In this document: in pieces, positions 19,295 through 27,442 of the stretch | Layout of the letters: each line of letters starts with the position of its first letter | Position numbering within the stretch: the stretch's first letter is position 1 | Assembly (NCBI RefSeq): GCF_000214665.1 | Contig: NC_015572.1 | Coordinates: 2,046,001 to 2,110,000 of the forward strand | Length of the DNA: 64,000 bases | Direction: 5' to 3' | Origin: Methylomonas methanica MC09 | GTDB lineage: Bacteria > Pseudomonadota > Gammaproteobacteria > Methylococcales > Methylomonadaceae | Notes under the pieces: model-generated | Told to the model about the DNA's origin: nothing | What the model saw: the letters and a program-made list of their open reading frames with translations, nothing else | Database searches by the model: none | Position numbers and translations under genes: made by a program

Positions 19295-20023
19295 ATGAAC
19301 CGAGAATATCATCACTGGTATAGCCCCCGCTTAGGACGGGATATGGAATTTCTGGTATTTGGGCATGCGGGCGCCAAAGTGTTGGTATTTCCCACTCGGG
19401 ACGGCCGTTTTTACGAATACGAGAATCTCAGAATAGTTGAAACCCTACAGCACAAAATCGATGCGGGGCATTTGCAGCTGTTTTGCGTCGACAGTATTGA
19501 TCACGAGTCCTTTTATTGTTTTTGGTCTCAGCCGAAAGACCGCATTCAGCGGCATATGCAATTCGAGGAATATGTTCTGCATGAGGTCATGCCGTTCATG
19601 GAGGCCAAAAACCCGCATCCTTGCACCATAGTCCATGGCTGCAGCTTAGGCGCCTATCATGCCGCCAATATGGCCTTCAGGCATCCGGAATGCTTCCAGA
19701 AGTTGGTGGCCTTTTCCGGGCGTTTCGATTTGACGCTTGAAGTGGAGCATTTCAAGGATTTGTTTAACGGCTACTACGACGACAATATCTATTTCCATAC
19801 GCCCAGTCATTTTTTGCCGAATCTGACCGATCAAAATCAGTTGAACCAAATAAGGCAGATGGATATCACACTGGTTATCGGTAAGGAAGATCCCTTTTTG
19901 CATAACAATCGGGAGTTCAGTCATATACTTGATCAAAAAGGAATTCGTCATGGGTTTTATGAGTGGGATAGTAGAGCTCATCAAGGGTACTATTGGCGGC
20001 AAATGGCACGAATTTATATTTGA
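19295..20023 (+). CDS. Esterase of the enterochelin-esterase/esterase D type
   Basis: A 242-residue putative esterase (PF00756-like). The triad is Ser117 in HGCSLGAYHAA, Asp199 in GKEDPFL and His229 in SRAHQGYYW. The N-terminus NREYHHWYSPRLGRDMEFLVFGHAGAKVLVFPT is split in my notes only to show the conserved YSP-LGRDME and VFGHAGA elements of this subfamily. There is no signal peptide. It starts three bases after the preceding hydrolase and must be co-transcribed with it. The substrate cannot be predicted; relatives include S-formylglutathione hydrolase, but this protein lacks the close similarity needed to make that call. Confidence 0.8.
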   Translation: MNREYHHWYSPRLGRDMEFLVFGHAGAKVLVFPTRDGRFYEYENLRIVETLQHKIDAGHLQLFCVDSIDHESFYCFWSQPKDRIQRHMQFEEYVLHEVMPFMEAKNPHPCTIVHGCSLGAYHAANMAFRHPECFQKLVAFSGRFDLTLEVEHFKDLFNGYYDDNIYFHTPSHFLPNLTDQNQLNQIRQMDITLVIGKEDPFLHNNREFSHILDQKGIRHGFYEWDSRAHQGYYWRQMARIYI

Positions 20024-20079
20024 TATGCGCGTATCAGCCTACTTAAAACCCTAACTATTCCAATTCATCGATATTTCCC

Positions 20080-21174
20080 ATGATTAAACGCATTTTCATC
20101 GTCTTATTGCTGACCGTTGTGGTATTGGGCAGTATCTTCGGCTTCAAGTTTTACCAAATTCAACTAGCCAATAGTCAAATCAAGCCGCCACCGCCGGCAG
20201 TCGTCGCCGCGGCTACCGTCAAACCGGAACAGTGGTCGTCGTCTTTAACGGCGGTTGGCAGTTTTATCGCGGTTGCGGGTGTGAATGTCAGCAACGAAGT
20301 TGTCGGCAAAGTCAAAGCGCTGCATTTTTATTCCGGACAAACCGTTAAAGCCGGTCAACTGCTTGTAGAGCTGGATGCGGATACGGATCATGCCGAATTG
20401 CTTGGGCTGCAAGCCGAGTTGCAACTGGCAAAAGCGCGACTGCAGCGCAGCGAAAAAATGATCCAGAAAAAATATGTCTCTCAGGCTGATTACGATGAAA
20501 GCAAAGCGCAACAGGAACAGGCCGCCGCGGCCGTTAACGCCAAGCGTACCCGCATCGATAAGAAAATGATCAGAGCACCGTTTGCGGGCGAGTTGGGTAT
20601 TCGGGAGGTAAATCTTGGACAATTTCTAAGCGAAGGGACAAGTATCGTCAGTCTGCAACAATTGGCTCCCATTTATTTGGATTTTAGCCTTCCGGAGCGG
20701 CATATCAACCAATTAGCCAAAAATCAGGTAATTACCGCAACCATACAGTCTTATCCGGACCGGATATTTACCGGCAAAATTGTCGCGCTGAATCCCTATG
20801 TGACACAAGACACCCGCTCATTGAAAGTGCGCGCCAAATTAAATAATGCGGATAAGCTGTTGCGGCCCGGCATGTTTGCTCAAATACAAATAGAGTCCGG
20901 TAACGCCAGTGCTGTTTTAACTTTGCCGGATACCGCGATTAGCTATAACCCTTACGGCAATTCGGTATTTTTAATCGAAAAACATGAACACGGGTTAACG
21001 GTGCAAAGTCGCCAGGTGGTTACCGGGCAAAGTCGCGAGGGCAGGGTGGAAATTGTAAGCGGTCTGCAGGCCGGAGACCGGGTGGTGAGTGCCGGACAGG
21101 TCAAGTTACGCAACGGCATGCCCGTTACTATCGATACCCAGCCCGCACCCGGCGAGCGGGAGTCCGCTCAGTGA
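20080..21174 (+). CDS. RND efflux periplasmic adaptor (membrane fusion protein)
   Basis: A 364-residue adaptor linking an inner-membrane RND pump to an outer-membrane channel. An N-terminal membrane anchor or signal (residues 4-23) is followed by a lipoyl-like half-motif (ALHFYSGQTVKAGQLLVELDAD), a helical hairpin rich in Gln and Ala (about 105-145), the second lipoyl half (IRAPFAGELGIREVNLGQFL) and a beta-barrel domain. No lipobox Cys is present, so it is anchored by the helix. The stop overlaps the pump start by four bases (GTGA). The MexH/AcrA class fits; the substrate is unknown. Confidence 0.92.
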   Translation: MIKRIFIVLLLTVVVLGSIFGFKFYQIQLANSQIKPPPPAVVAAATVKPEQWSSSLTAVGSFIAVAGVNVSNEVVGKVKALHFYSGQTVKAGQLLVELDADTDHAELLGLQAELQLAKARLQRSEKMIQKKYVSQADYDESKAQQEQAAAAVNAKRTRIDKKMIRAPFAGELGIREVNLGQFLSEGTSIVSLQQLAPIYLDFSLPERHINQLAKNQVITATIQSYPDRIFTGKIVALNPYVTQDTRSLKVRAKLNNADKLLRPGMFAQIQIESGNASAVLTLPDTAISYNPYGNSVFLIEKHEHGLTVQSRQVVTGQSREGRVEIVSGLQAGDRVVSAGQVKLRNGMPVTIDTQPAPGERESAQ

Positions 21175-24100
21175 AGTTTACCGATTTATTTATCCATCGG
21201 CCTGTCCTGGCCAGTGTGGTCAGTTTGCTGATTCTGGTATTGGGGCTGCGAGCCATTACGGTATTGGAACTGCGGCAATACCCGGAGACCGAAAATACGG
21301 TGGTTACGGTAACGACATCCTATCCGGGCGCCAGTAGCGAGTTGGTAAAGGGCTTTATTACCAATCCCTTGCAACAGGCTATTGCCGAGGCGGACGGTAT
21401 CGATTATTTGTCGTCCAACAGCCGGCAGGGCAGTTCGGTTATCGAAGCCCACATGCGGCTGAACTACGATCCCAATGCCGCCGTCGCCGAAATTCAGGCC
21501 AAGGTAGCCAGCCAGCGCAATGTGTTGCCGGCCGAAGCCGAAGACCCGGTAATTACTTCGCAAACCGGCGAAAGCACGGCGCTGATGTATATCGCGTTAT
21601 ACAGCGATAGTTTGGAAGCAGCCCAGTTAAGCGACTACATTTTGCGGGTGGTGCAACCGAAAATTCAAGCCGTGCCGGGTGTGGGTAAAGCCAAGGTATT
21701 GGGAAATAAAACCTTCGCCATGCGGATCTGGCTGGATCCCGAGCGGATGGCGTCGTTAGGGGTAACGGCTACCGATGTCAGCGATGTGTTGCGGGAAAAC
21801 AATTATTTGTCCGGCGTCGGCAGCACCAAGGGTAATTTCGTCAAAATCGATTTGCGCGCTACGACCGACGCAGTCAATGTATCCGAATTCCGCCAACTGG
21901 TGGTCAGCAACCGTAACGGTACCTTGGTCAGGCTACAGGATATTGCCGATACCGAACTTGGCAGCGAAGACTACGATTCGGTGAATTGGTACAAAGGCAA
22001 AATGGCCATTTTCATGGGCATAGAACAAGCTCCCGGAGCCAACCCGCTAACCGTGGCAAAAGCCGTCAAACTGCAATTGAAAGACATCGAGCGCGACTTG
22101 CCGGACGCCATGCAAATATTGCTGCCGTACGATGCCAGCCAGTTTATCGAGGACTCAATCAATGAGGTGTTTACTACCTTGATCGAAGCAGTAGCCATCG
22201 TGTTGGTGGTGATTTTCCTGTCATTAGGTTCGTTGCGGGCGGCATTGATTCCGGCGGTAACCGTGCCTCTATCCTTGATAGGCGGCGCTTTTTTGATGTT
22301 GGCGATGGGTTTTTCCATCAATTTGCTGACCATGCTGGCTTTGGTGCTGGCGATTGGTTTAGTGGTCGATGATGCCATCGTCATGGTGGAAAACATCCAC
22401 AGACATATCGAAGACGGTCAACCGCGTCTGCAGGCAGCGATACTCGGTGCCAGGGAATTGAGTTTACCGGTTATCGCCATGACGACGACCTTGATCGCAG
22501 TGTATGCGCCGATTGGTTTTATGGGCGGCTTGGTGGGCACCTTGTTTACCGAGTTTGCCTTTTCTCTGGCCGGTGCGGTGCTGGTGTCCGGCGTGATCGC
22601 CTTGACCCTGTCGCCGATGATGAGCTCAAGGTTTTTAAAGGAAGCCGGCACACCGGGCCGTTTCGAGTTGGCGGTGGAGCATTTTTTCAACGGCTTGGCC
22701 GGATATTACCAACGTCTGCTGCATAAGGTAATCGAATATCCGTCTACTATCGCCATGTTCGCGTTGACGGTGCTGGTGAGCATCTATTTCATGTTCTCGC
22801 TGACCAATAAGGAGTTGGCGCCTACTGAAGATCAGAGCATCCTATTTACGATTGCCACAGCACCGCAGACCGCTACCCTGCATTACAATGAAGCCTATTC
22901 CCGTGAGCTGATCAAGCAGTTCGAGACGATTCCTGAATATAAGGAGAGTTTTTTGTTGATGGGCTTCGGCGGCGATACCAGTACTGTGTTCGCCGGTTTC
23001 AAAATGCCGTCCACCTTCGAACGAAAACGTTCGCAATCCGAGATCCAGCCGGAATTGCAGGCCAAAGTTGCCAAGATTGCCGGATTTCAAACGGCGGTGA
23101 TTCCTCGCCCCAGCCTGCCGGGTTCCGGTGGCGGTTTGCCGATGCAATTCGTCATGGTTACCGATGCCGATTACACTGCGCTGGATCAGGTGGCAGACCA
23201 GCTGTTGGATAAAGCCATGCAGAGCGGAAAATTTGCCTTTTTGATGAAGGACGTTAACTTCAACCGGCCGCAAACCACACTGGTCATCGATCGCGACCGG
23301 GCGGCCGATTTAGGTATCAATATGGAGGATATCGGTAAAAATCTGGCTACTTTGCTGGGCGGGCAATATGTTAACCGTTTCAGTTTGCAAGGCCGCAGTT
23401 ATAAAGTGATCCCGCAAGTCGACGACCTGGATCGCATGGATACCAGTAAATTCGACAGCTATTATTTGCGCACTGCATCGGGGGGCCAAGTACCTCTGTC
23501 TTCATTGATTAAGTTGGAAAGCTCGGTTGAGCCCGGTAAGCGTACCCAGTTTCAACAGCTGAACAGTTTGACGATCAACGGCATGATGACGCCCGGTGTC
23601 GGGTTGGGCGATGCGATGGCCTATTTGGAAGAAACCGCCGAGCAGGTATTTCCACGCGGCTTTAGTTTCGATTACACCGGCGCATCCCGTCAATATTCTC
23701 AGCAGGGCAGCGCGCTGATCGTGACCTTCTTTATGGCACTGCTGGTTATTTACCTGGTATTGGCGGCGCAATTCGAAAGTTGGCGCGACCCGTTGATTAT
23801 TCTGATATCGGTGCCGTTATCAATCGCCAGCGCTTTGGCGTTCATGATGCTGGGCTTTGCCACGGTTAATATTTATACCCAAGTTGGATTGATTACCTTG
23901 ATTGGTCTGGTGGCCAAAAACGGTATTTTGATCGTGGAGTTTGCCAATCAATTGCAAATTCAAGAGGGGTTGAATAAGTTCAAGGCTGTTGAGCAGGCGG
24001 CCACCATTCGCTTACGGCCCATACTGATGACAACCGTTTCGATGATCGTGGCTATGGTGCCGCTATTATTGGCGTCCGGGCCGGGCGCAGCCAGCCGTTT

Positions 24101-24221
24101 CGATATCGGTTTGGTGATTGCCAGCGGGTTGGGAATCGGCACCTTGTTTACTTTATTTGTGGTGCCGGCTTTTTATTTGTTATTGGCAAGAGATCATCAG
24201 CGGGACTCCGTTGAGGGATAA
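21171..24221 (+). CDS. RND multidrug efflux permease (HAE1 family)
   Basis: A 1016-residue proton-driven pump of the AcrB/MexK type. It has twelve membrane helices with two large periplasmic loops. Helix 4 carries the proton-relay aspartates in GLVVDDAIVMVENI, and helix 10 the lysine in GLVAKNGILIVEFAN, as in HAE1 pumps. The N-terminus FTDLFIHRPVLASV is typical of the MexK/MdtB-like branch. It starts at a GTG overlapping the adaptor stop. There is no outer-membrane channel gene adjacent; a shared TolC-like protein is presumably used. No dedicated repressor gene is adjacent either. Confidence 0.95.
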   Translation: MKFTDLFIHRPVLASVVSLLILVLGLRAITVLELRQYPETENTVVTVTTSYPGASSELVKGFITNPLQQAIAEADGIDYLSSNSRQGSSVIEAHMRLNYDPNAAVAEIQAKVASQRNVLPAEAEDPVITSQTGESTALMYIALYSDSLEAAQLSDYILRVVQPKIQAVPGVGKAKVLGNKTFAMRIWLDPERMASLGVTATDVSDVLRENNYLSGVGSTKGNFVKIDLRATTDAVNVSEFRQLVVSNRNGTLVRLQDIADTELGSEDYDSVNWYKGKMAIFMGIEQAPGANPLTVAKAVKLQLKDIERDLPDAMQILLPYDASQFIEDSINEVFTTLIEAVAIVLVVIFLSLGSLRAALIPAVTVPLSLIGGAFLMLAMGFSINLLTMLALVLAIGLVVDDAIVMVENIHRHIEDGQPRLQAAILGARELSLPVIAMTTTLIAVYAPIGFMGGLVGTLFTEFAFSLAGAVLVSGVIALTLSPMMSSRFLKEAGTPGRFELAVEHFFNGLAGYYQRLLHKVIEYPSTIAMFALTVLVSIYFMFSLTNKELAPTEDQSILFTIATAPQTATLHYNEAYSRELIKQFETIPEYKESFLLMGFGGDTSTVFAGFKMPSTFERKRSQSEIQPELQAKVAKIAGFQTAVIPRPSLPGSGGGLPMQFVMVTDADYTALDQVADQLLDKAMQSGKFAFLMKDVNFNRPQTTLVIDRDRAADLGINMEDIGKNLATLLGGQYVNRFSLQGRSYKVIPQVDDLDRMDTSKFDSYYLRTASGGQVPLSSLIKLESSVEPGKRTQFQQLNSLTINGMMTPGVGLGDAMAYLEETAEQVFPRGFSFDYTGASRQYSQQGSALIVTFFMALLVIYLVLAAQFESWRDPLIILISVPLSIASALAFMMLGFATVNIYTQVGLITLIGLVAKNGILIVEFANQLQIQEGLNKFKAVEQAATIRLRPILMTTVSMIVAMVPLLLASGPGAASRFDIGLVIASGLGIGTLFTLFVVPAFYLLLARDHQRDSVEG

Positions 24222-24264
24222 CACAGATAGTGTGAAAAGCCGGATCTATCTTTTAGTTGTTATT

Positions 24265-24298
24265 TTTACTATTAAAATAGTAAATTATTTTGTATAAT
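24265..24298 (+). promoter_or_regulatory. Promoter with overlapping palindrome upstream of the RRM gene
   Basis: A perfect TATAAT at 24293-24298 is preceded by a perfect inverted repeat, TTTACTATT (24265-24273), AA, AATAGTAAA (24276-24284), which covers the place where a -35 element would be. The -35 match itself is poor (TATTAA at 24270-24275), as expected for a promoter needing an activator, or blocked by a repressor. The leader to the ATG at 24440 would be about 135 bases, long enough for RNA-level control. Confidence 0.5.
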
Positions 24299-24439
24299 GC
24301 TGCTTTAGTGGTTATTGCTGTGGCGCCAACCTTTATTTCGGCGGTTTTCGGGTTGAATTGAAGATTGGATTTTGCTTCCAGGTTGAGTAGATGGTCATGC
24401 CCAATATCCAGGTTTTTAGTCTTTCATTGGAGCTGCATC

Positions 24440-24703
24440 ATGATGACACTGTTTGTTCGAGGTATCCCGCCCACTGCTACCGAATCCGGATTGCACGATT
24501 TATTTGCCGCCTACGGCAAAGTGTTTGGTATGAAAGTCAATCAGGACTTTTTTACCGGCCAATTGCGGGGCTTTGCAACCGTAGATATGGAAGGTCATGA
24601 GGCGCGTGCGGCCATTTCAGCGATTAACGGCCGGGATTTCCTGGGTAAGACTATTTATGTCGAGGTAGATAAAGGTGCCAAAGGTAAGCGTGGCCGTCGT
24701 TAA
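24440..24703 (+). CDS. RRM-type RNA-binding protein
   Basis: An 87-residue protein consisting almost entirely of one RNA recognition motif. RNP-2 is LFVRGI at the N-terminus and RNP-1 is LRGFATVDM, with a basic C-terminal tail (KGAKGKRGRR). Such single-RRM proteins occur in cyanobacteria and many proteobacteria and are often cold-induced; their RNA targets are generally unknown. I start at ATG 24440, eight bases after GGAG; a Met codon follows directly. The long leader and the palindromic promoter suggest regulated expression. Confidence 0.9.
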   Translation: MMTLFVRGIPPTATESGLHDLFAAYGKVFGMKVNQDFFTGQLRGFATVDMEGHEARAAISAINGRDFLGKTIYVEVDKGAKGKRGRR

Positions 24704-24788
24704 TGTGCGTATTCCCGCTCGCTGTTCAGCTGCGCATTACTTGAATTTACCGTTAAAATAGTGGTTGTGCATTTCTAATTACCAGGGC

Positions 24789-25577
24789 ATGAAAAAAGCC
24801 TCAAAAATTCTTTCCACATCGACTACCTCCGCTGTTGATCAAATTATGAGCGAAGAAAACTTGCAATCCATGGGCGCGCGGGTTAGATATTATCGCGAAC
24901 GGCTGGGGTTAAGTCAGGACGAATTGGCGCTACGGGTCGGAGCGGCTCAGCAGACCATACAAAGCTTGGAATCGGGCAAAATCCGTAAAAGCACGTTTTT
25001 ACCGCAGATCGCCAAAACGTTGGGCGTCGATTTCGATACCTTGCTGTTCGGCAAATTGCAACCCGCCAGTATTAAAGCATCCAAACCGTTGTTAATGGCA
25101 ACGGCCCGCCGGGTGCCGTTGTTTTCAACCCGCGATTGTGAATGGGTGCAAGCTTTTCTGCAGGATCAATCCGTACAGTCGCCAAGCGGCAAATGGGTAT
25201 CCATGGATTATTCCTTGCCGTTTGCCGAGTCCGGTTCGCGGCTGTTTGCCTTGAAATTGGGTTTGAGCGATGAAGCCTTTCAGCCCGAGTTCAAACCTGG
25301 CGACCAATTGGTTATCGATCCGGACGCACCCATTCAGCCCAGCGATCCGGTCGTCGTGTTTAAGCCGGGCGCCGACAGGCTGAATTTGAATCGTTACCGG
25401 GTGCTTTCACAGTCGGGTTCCGGTATCGATTACGAGCTGATATCCATCCACCCCGATTTCCCCAGTTTTTCGGGCGCGGAATTGGCAACATTACAAATTC
25501 TCGGGTCGGTATTGCAAGTGCGTCGGCCGGTTTCCAGCCGGATCCGTTTGGCCGTGTTGGAAGAACAAATTCGATAA
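24789..25577 (+). CDS. HTH (XRE) regulator with degenerate S24/LexA-like domain
   Basis: A 262-residue regulator. An XRE helix-turn-helix occupies about residues 28-85 (RYYRERLGLSQDELALRVG, QQTIQSLESGKIRKS). The C-terminal half looks like the LexA/CI S24 fold (PEFKPGDQLVIDPDAP, then PSDPVVVFKPG), but the usual catalytic residues are missing. The position aligned to Ser of the family SM-P motif is Ala (codon 25275-25277), and the position aligned to the catalytic Lys is Asn (codon 25389-25391). It should therefore not self-cleave. The start is uncertain: ATG 24789 is taken, ATG 24846 is possible. Targets are unknown; the RRM gene upstream and yjdM downstream are candidates. Confidence 0.75.
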   Translation: MKKASKILSTSTTSAVDQIMSEENLQSMGARVRYYRERLGLSQDELALRVGAAQQTIQSLESGKIRKSTFLPQIAKTLGVDFDTLLFGKLQPASIKASKPLLMATARRVPLFSTRDCEWVQAFLQDQSVQSPSGKWVSMDYSLPFAESGSRLFALKLGLSDEAFQPEFKPGDQLVIDPDAPIQPSDPVVVFKPGADRLNLNRYRVLSQSGSGIDYELISIHPDFPSFSGAELATLQILGSVLQVRRPVSSRIRLAVLEEQIR

Positions 25578-25637
25578 TGGCGGAAATCGCCAAGCAACTG
25601 TTTAACCCTTATTTAATTTCACAAACCTAAAAATAGC

Positions 25638-25979
25638 ATGAGTAACCTACCTAATTGCCCAAAGTGCGGCTCGGAATATACTTATAACGACGGCAGTATG
25701 TATATTTGCCCGGAATGCGCACACGAATGGTCCGCGGAGGCACAAGCCGAAAATACCAGCGACGACCGTGTTATCAAAGATGCTAACGGTAATCTGTTGC
25801 AAGACGGCGATAGCGTTACGGTTATTAAAGATTTAAAAGTCAAAGGTTCGTCTTTGGTGGTTAAGGTTGGTACCAAGGTTAAGAATATCCGTTTGGTGGA
25901 TGGCGATCATGATATCGATTGTAAAATCGATGGGATAGGTGCCATGAAATTAAAATCCGAGTTTGTCAAAAAGGTTTAA
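25638..25979 (+). CDS. yjdM: YjdM/PhnA-like zinc-ribbon protein
   Basis: A 113-residue protein of the YjdM family (formerly PhnA, and often misnamed alkylphosphonate utilisation protein). The N-terminal zinc ribbon has CPKC and CPEC pairs (residues 7-30). The C-terminal domain is an SH3-like barrel with [23 protein letters not shown], very characteristic of the family. No phosphonate genes are nearby, in line with the view that the family does not act on phosphonates. Its real role is unclear. It stands alone with 60 bases upstream and a strong hairpin shortly downstream. Confidence 0.92.
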   Translation: MSNLPNCPKCGSEYTYNDGSMYICPECAHEWSAEAQAENTSDDRVIKDANGNLLQDGDSVTVIKDLKVKGSSLVVKVGTKVKNIRLVDGDHDIDCKIDGIGAMKLKSEFVKKV

Positions 25980-25985
25980 AATTTC

Positions 25986-26028
25986 GGTTTGGGCGTTTTG
26001 GCATGACTGACTCAAAAACGCCTAAACC
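25986..26028 (+). terminator. Long stem-loop after yjdM
   Basis: GGTTTGGGCGTTTT (25986-25999) pairs with AAAACGCCTAAACC (26015-26028), fourteen pairs with one G-U, around a 15-base loop. It begins six bases after the yjdM stop. There is no U-run after it, so it may protect the 3' end of the mRNA or act as a weak terminator. Confidence 0.5.
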
Positions 26029-26176
26029 CTCGACCCAAATCATTCTTATACTTCGTCGCATCCGATTAAATGCGTTTTTTTCTATTCGGATGTTTAGTTA
26101 ATCGGATCAAAATAATCCTCGCCCTATATTCATCGGTTTACGCTGAATTAAACCCGAATGACCGATACGCCCATCT

Positions 26177-27196
26177 ATGAAAAAAAGCGATTTTTACTAT
26201 CAGCTGCCGCCCGATTTAATTGCGCAAAAACCGCTGGCGCAAAGAAATGCCAGCCGCTTGTTGCAATTAAATAGACAAACCGGTGCGCTACGGGATAGTC
26301 GTTTTACCGATTTTATCGGGATGCTGAATCAGGATGATTTATTGGTATTTAACGATACCAAGGTTATTCCGGCCCGCTTATATGCGCATAAAGACACGGG
26401 CGGCAAAGTTGAAATTCTAATAGAACGTATAGAAGATCAAAGCCGGGTTTTAGCTCATATCAAAGCCAGTAAATCACCAAAAGCCGATTCGCGGCTGCAC
26501 TTGCAAAACGGGACTGTGTGCAACGTACTGGGGCGAGAGGATGATTTATTCAGGCTGCAATTCGACGCCGATATCGATGTACTGGCGCTGCTGGCGGAAA
26601 TTGGGCACATGCCGCTACCGCCTTACATCGATAGACCGGACGATATCGAAGACCTTGATCGTTACCAAACCGTGTTTGCCAAACAGGCCGGGGCGGTCGC
26701 CGCACCCACCGCTGGCTTGCATTTCGACGCGGAAACCCTGCGGATGCTGGATAGCAAAGGTATCCAGCGTTGTTTTGTCACGTTACATGTCGGCAGCGGC
26801 ACCTTTCAGCCGGTTCGGGTGGATGATTTAAGCCAGCATGTCATGCATAAAGAATTCTTTCAGGTATCCGAGTCCTGCGTTGACGCGGTCAGGCAAGCGA
26901 AAGCTCGCGGGGGGCGGGTCGTGGCGATTGGTACCACGGCGGTAAGAGCCTTGGAATCGGCGTCCGCCACCGGCGGGTTGCTCGCCGGTTGCGGCGACAC
27001 CCGGTTGTTTATCACCCCGGGTTATGCTTTCAAAACGGTGGATGCCCTGTTAACCAATTTTCACTTGCCGGAATCGACCTTATTAATGCTGATTTCCGCT
27101 TTTGCCGGATATGATGCGGTGATGCAGGCCTACCTTCACGCCATTGAGCAGCGCTACCGGTTTTTCAGTTACGGCGATGCCATGGCGATTTTTTAA
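26177..27196 (+). CDS. queA: S-adenosylmethionine:tRNA ribosyltransferase-isomerase
   Basis: A 339-residue enzyme of queuosine synthesis that transfers the ribosyl part of SAM to preQ1 at tRNA position 34, giving epoxyqueuosine. Characteristic segments are the N-terminal FYYQLPPDLIAQKPL, the central AAPTAGLHFD and HVGSGTFQPVR, and the C-terminal TNFHLPESTLLMLISAFAG. Length is typical. In many gammaproteobacteria tgt follows queA; here the next gene is an unrelated signalling protein, so the usual queA-tgt pairing is broken. Confidence 0.97.
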   Translation: MKKSDFYYQLPPDLIAQKPLAQRNASRLLQLNRQTGALRDSRFTDFIGMLNQDDLLVFNDTKVIPARLYAHKDTGGKVEILIERIEDQSRVLAHIKASKSPKADSRLHLQNGTVCNVLGREDDLFRLQFDADIDVLALLAEIGHMPLPPYIDRPDDIEDLDRYQTVFAKQAGAVAAPTAGLHFDAETLRMLDSKGIQRCFVTLHVGSGTFQPVRVDDLSQHVMHKEFFQVSESCVDAVRQAKARGGRVVAIGTTAVRALESASATGGLLAGCGDTRLFITPGYAFKTVDALLTNFHLPESTLLMLISAFAGYDAVMQAYLHAIEQRYRFFSYGDAMAIF

Positions 27197-27442
27197 TCGG
27201 CCGTGCGCTATTGATAGATCTGTTTTTTCTCTCCTTTACGTTCGTTCGGTAAAACGACCTTCGCCGACGGAGCTCAACTATTCCGTAACATGTTTAAGTA
27301 GTCCGTCACAATTTGCGTATGTAATGAGCGGGGCTCGCACTGGATTGATTCAATCGACGAGCATTTCGGTAGAATGAATTACTGTGTAAGCTACTTCGGC
27401 TTATAATTAATATACTGACTCTGTCTGTTAATGGAGAGGAAT
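27197..27442 (+). promoter_or_regulatory. Intergenic region upstream of the ethylene-receptor-like gene
   Basis: This 246-base gap holds a perfect -10 hexamer TATAAT at 27402-27407 without a convincing -35 element. Further upstream is a small perfect inverted repeat, GATTGA T TCAATC at 27343-27355, which would lie near position -58 and could be a regulator site. I see no terminator for queA with confidence and no RNA gene. Confidence 0.35.

Noticed and set aside
24251..24256. T-rich stretch after the RND pump gene as its terminator
   Set aside because: There is no stem in front of it; the palindrome nearby fits the promoter of the next gene better.
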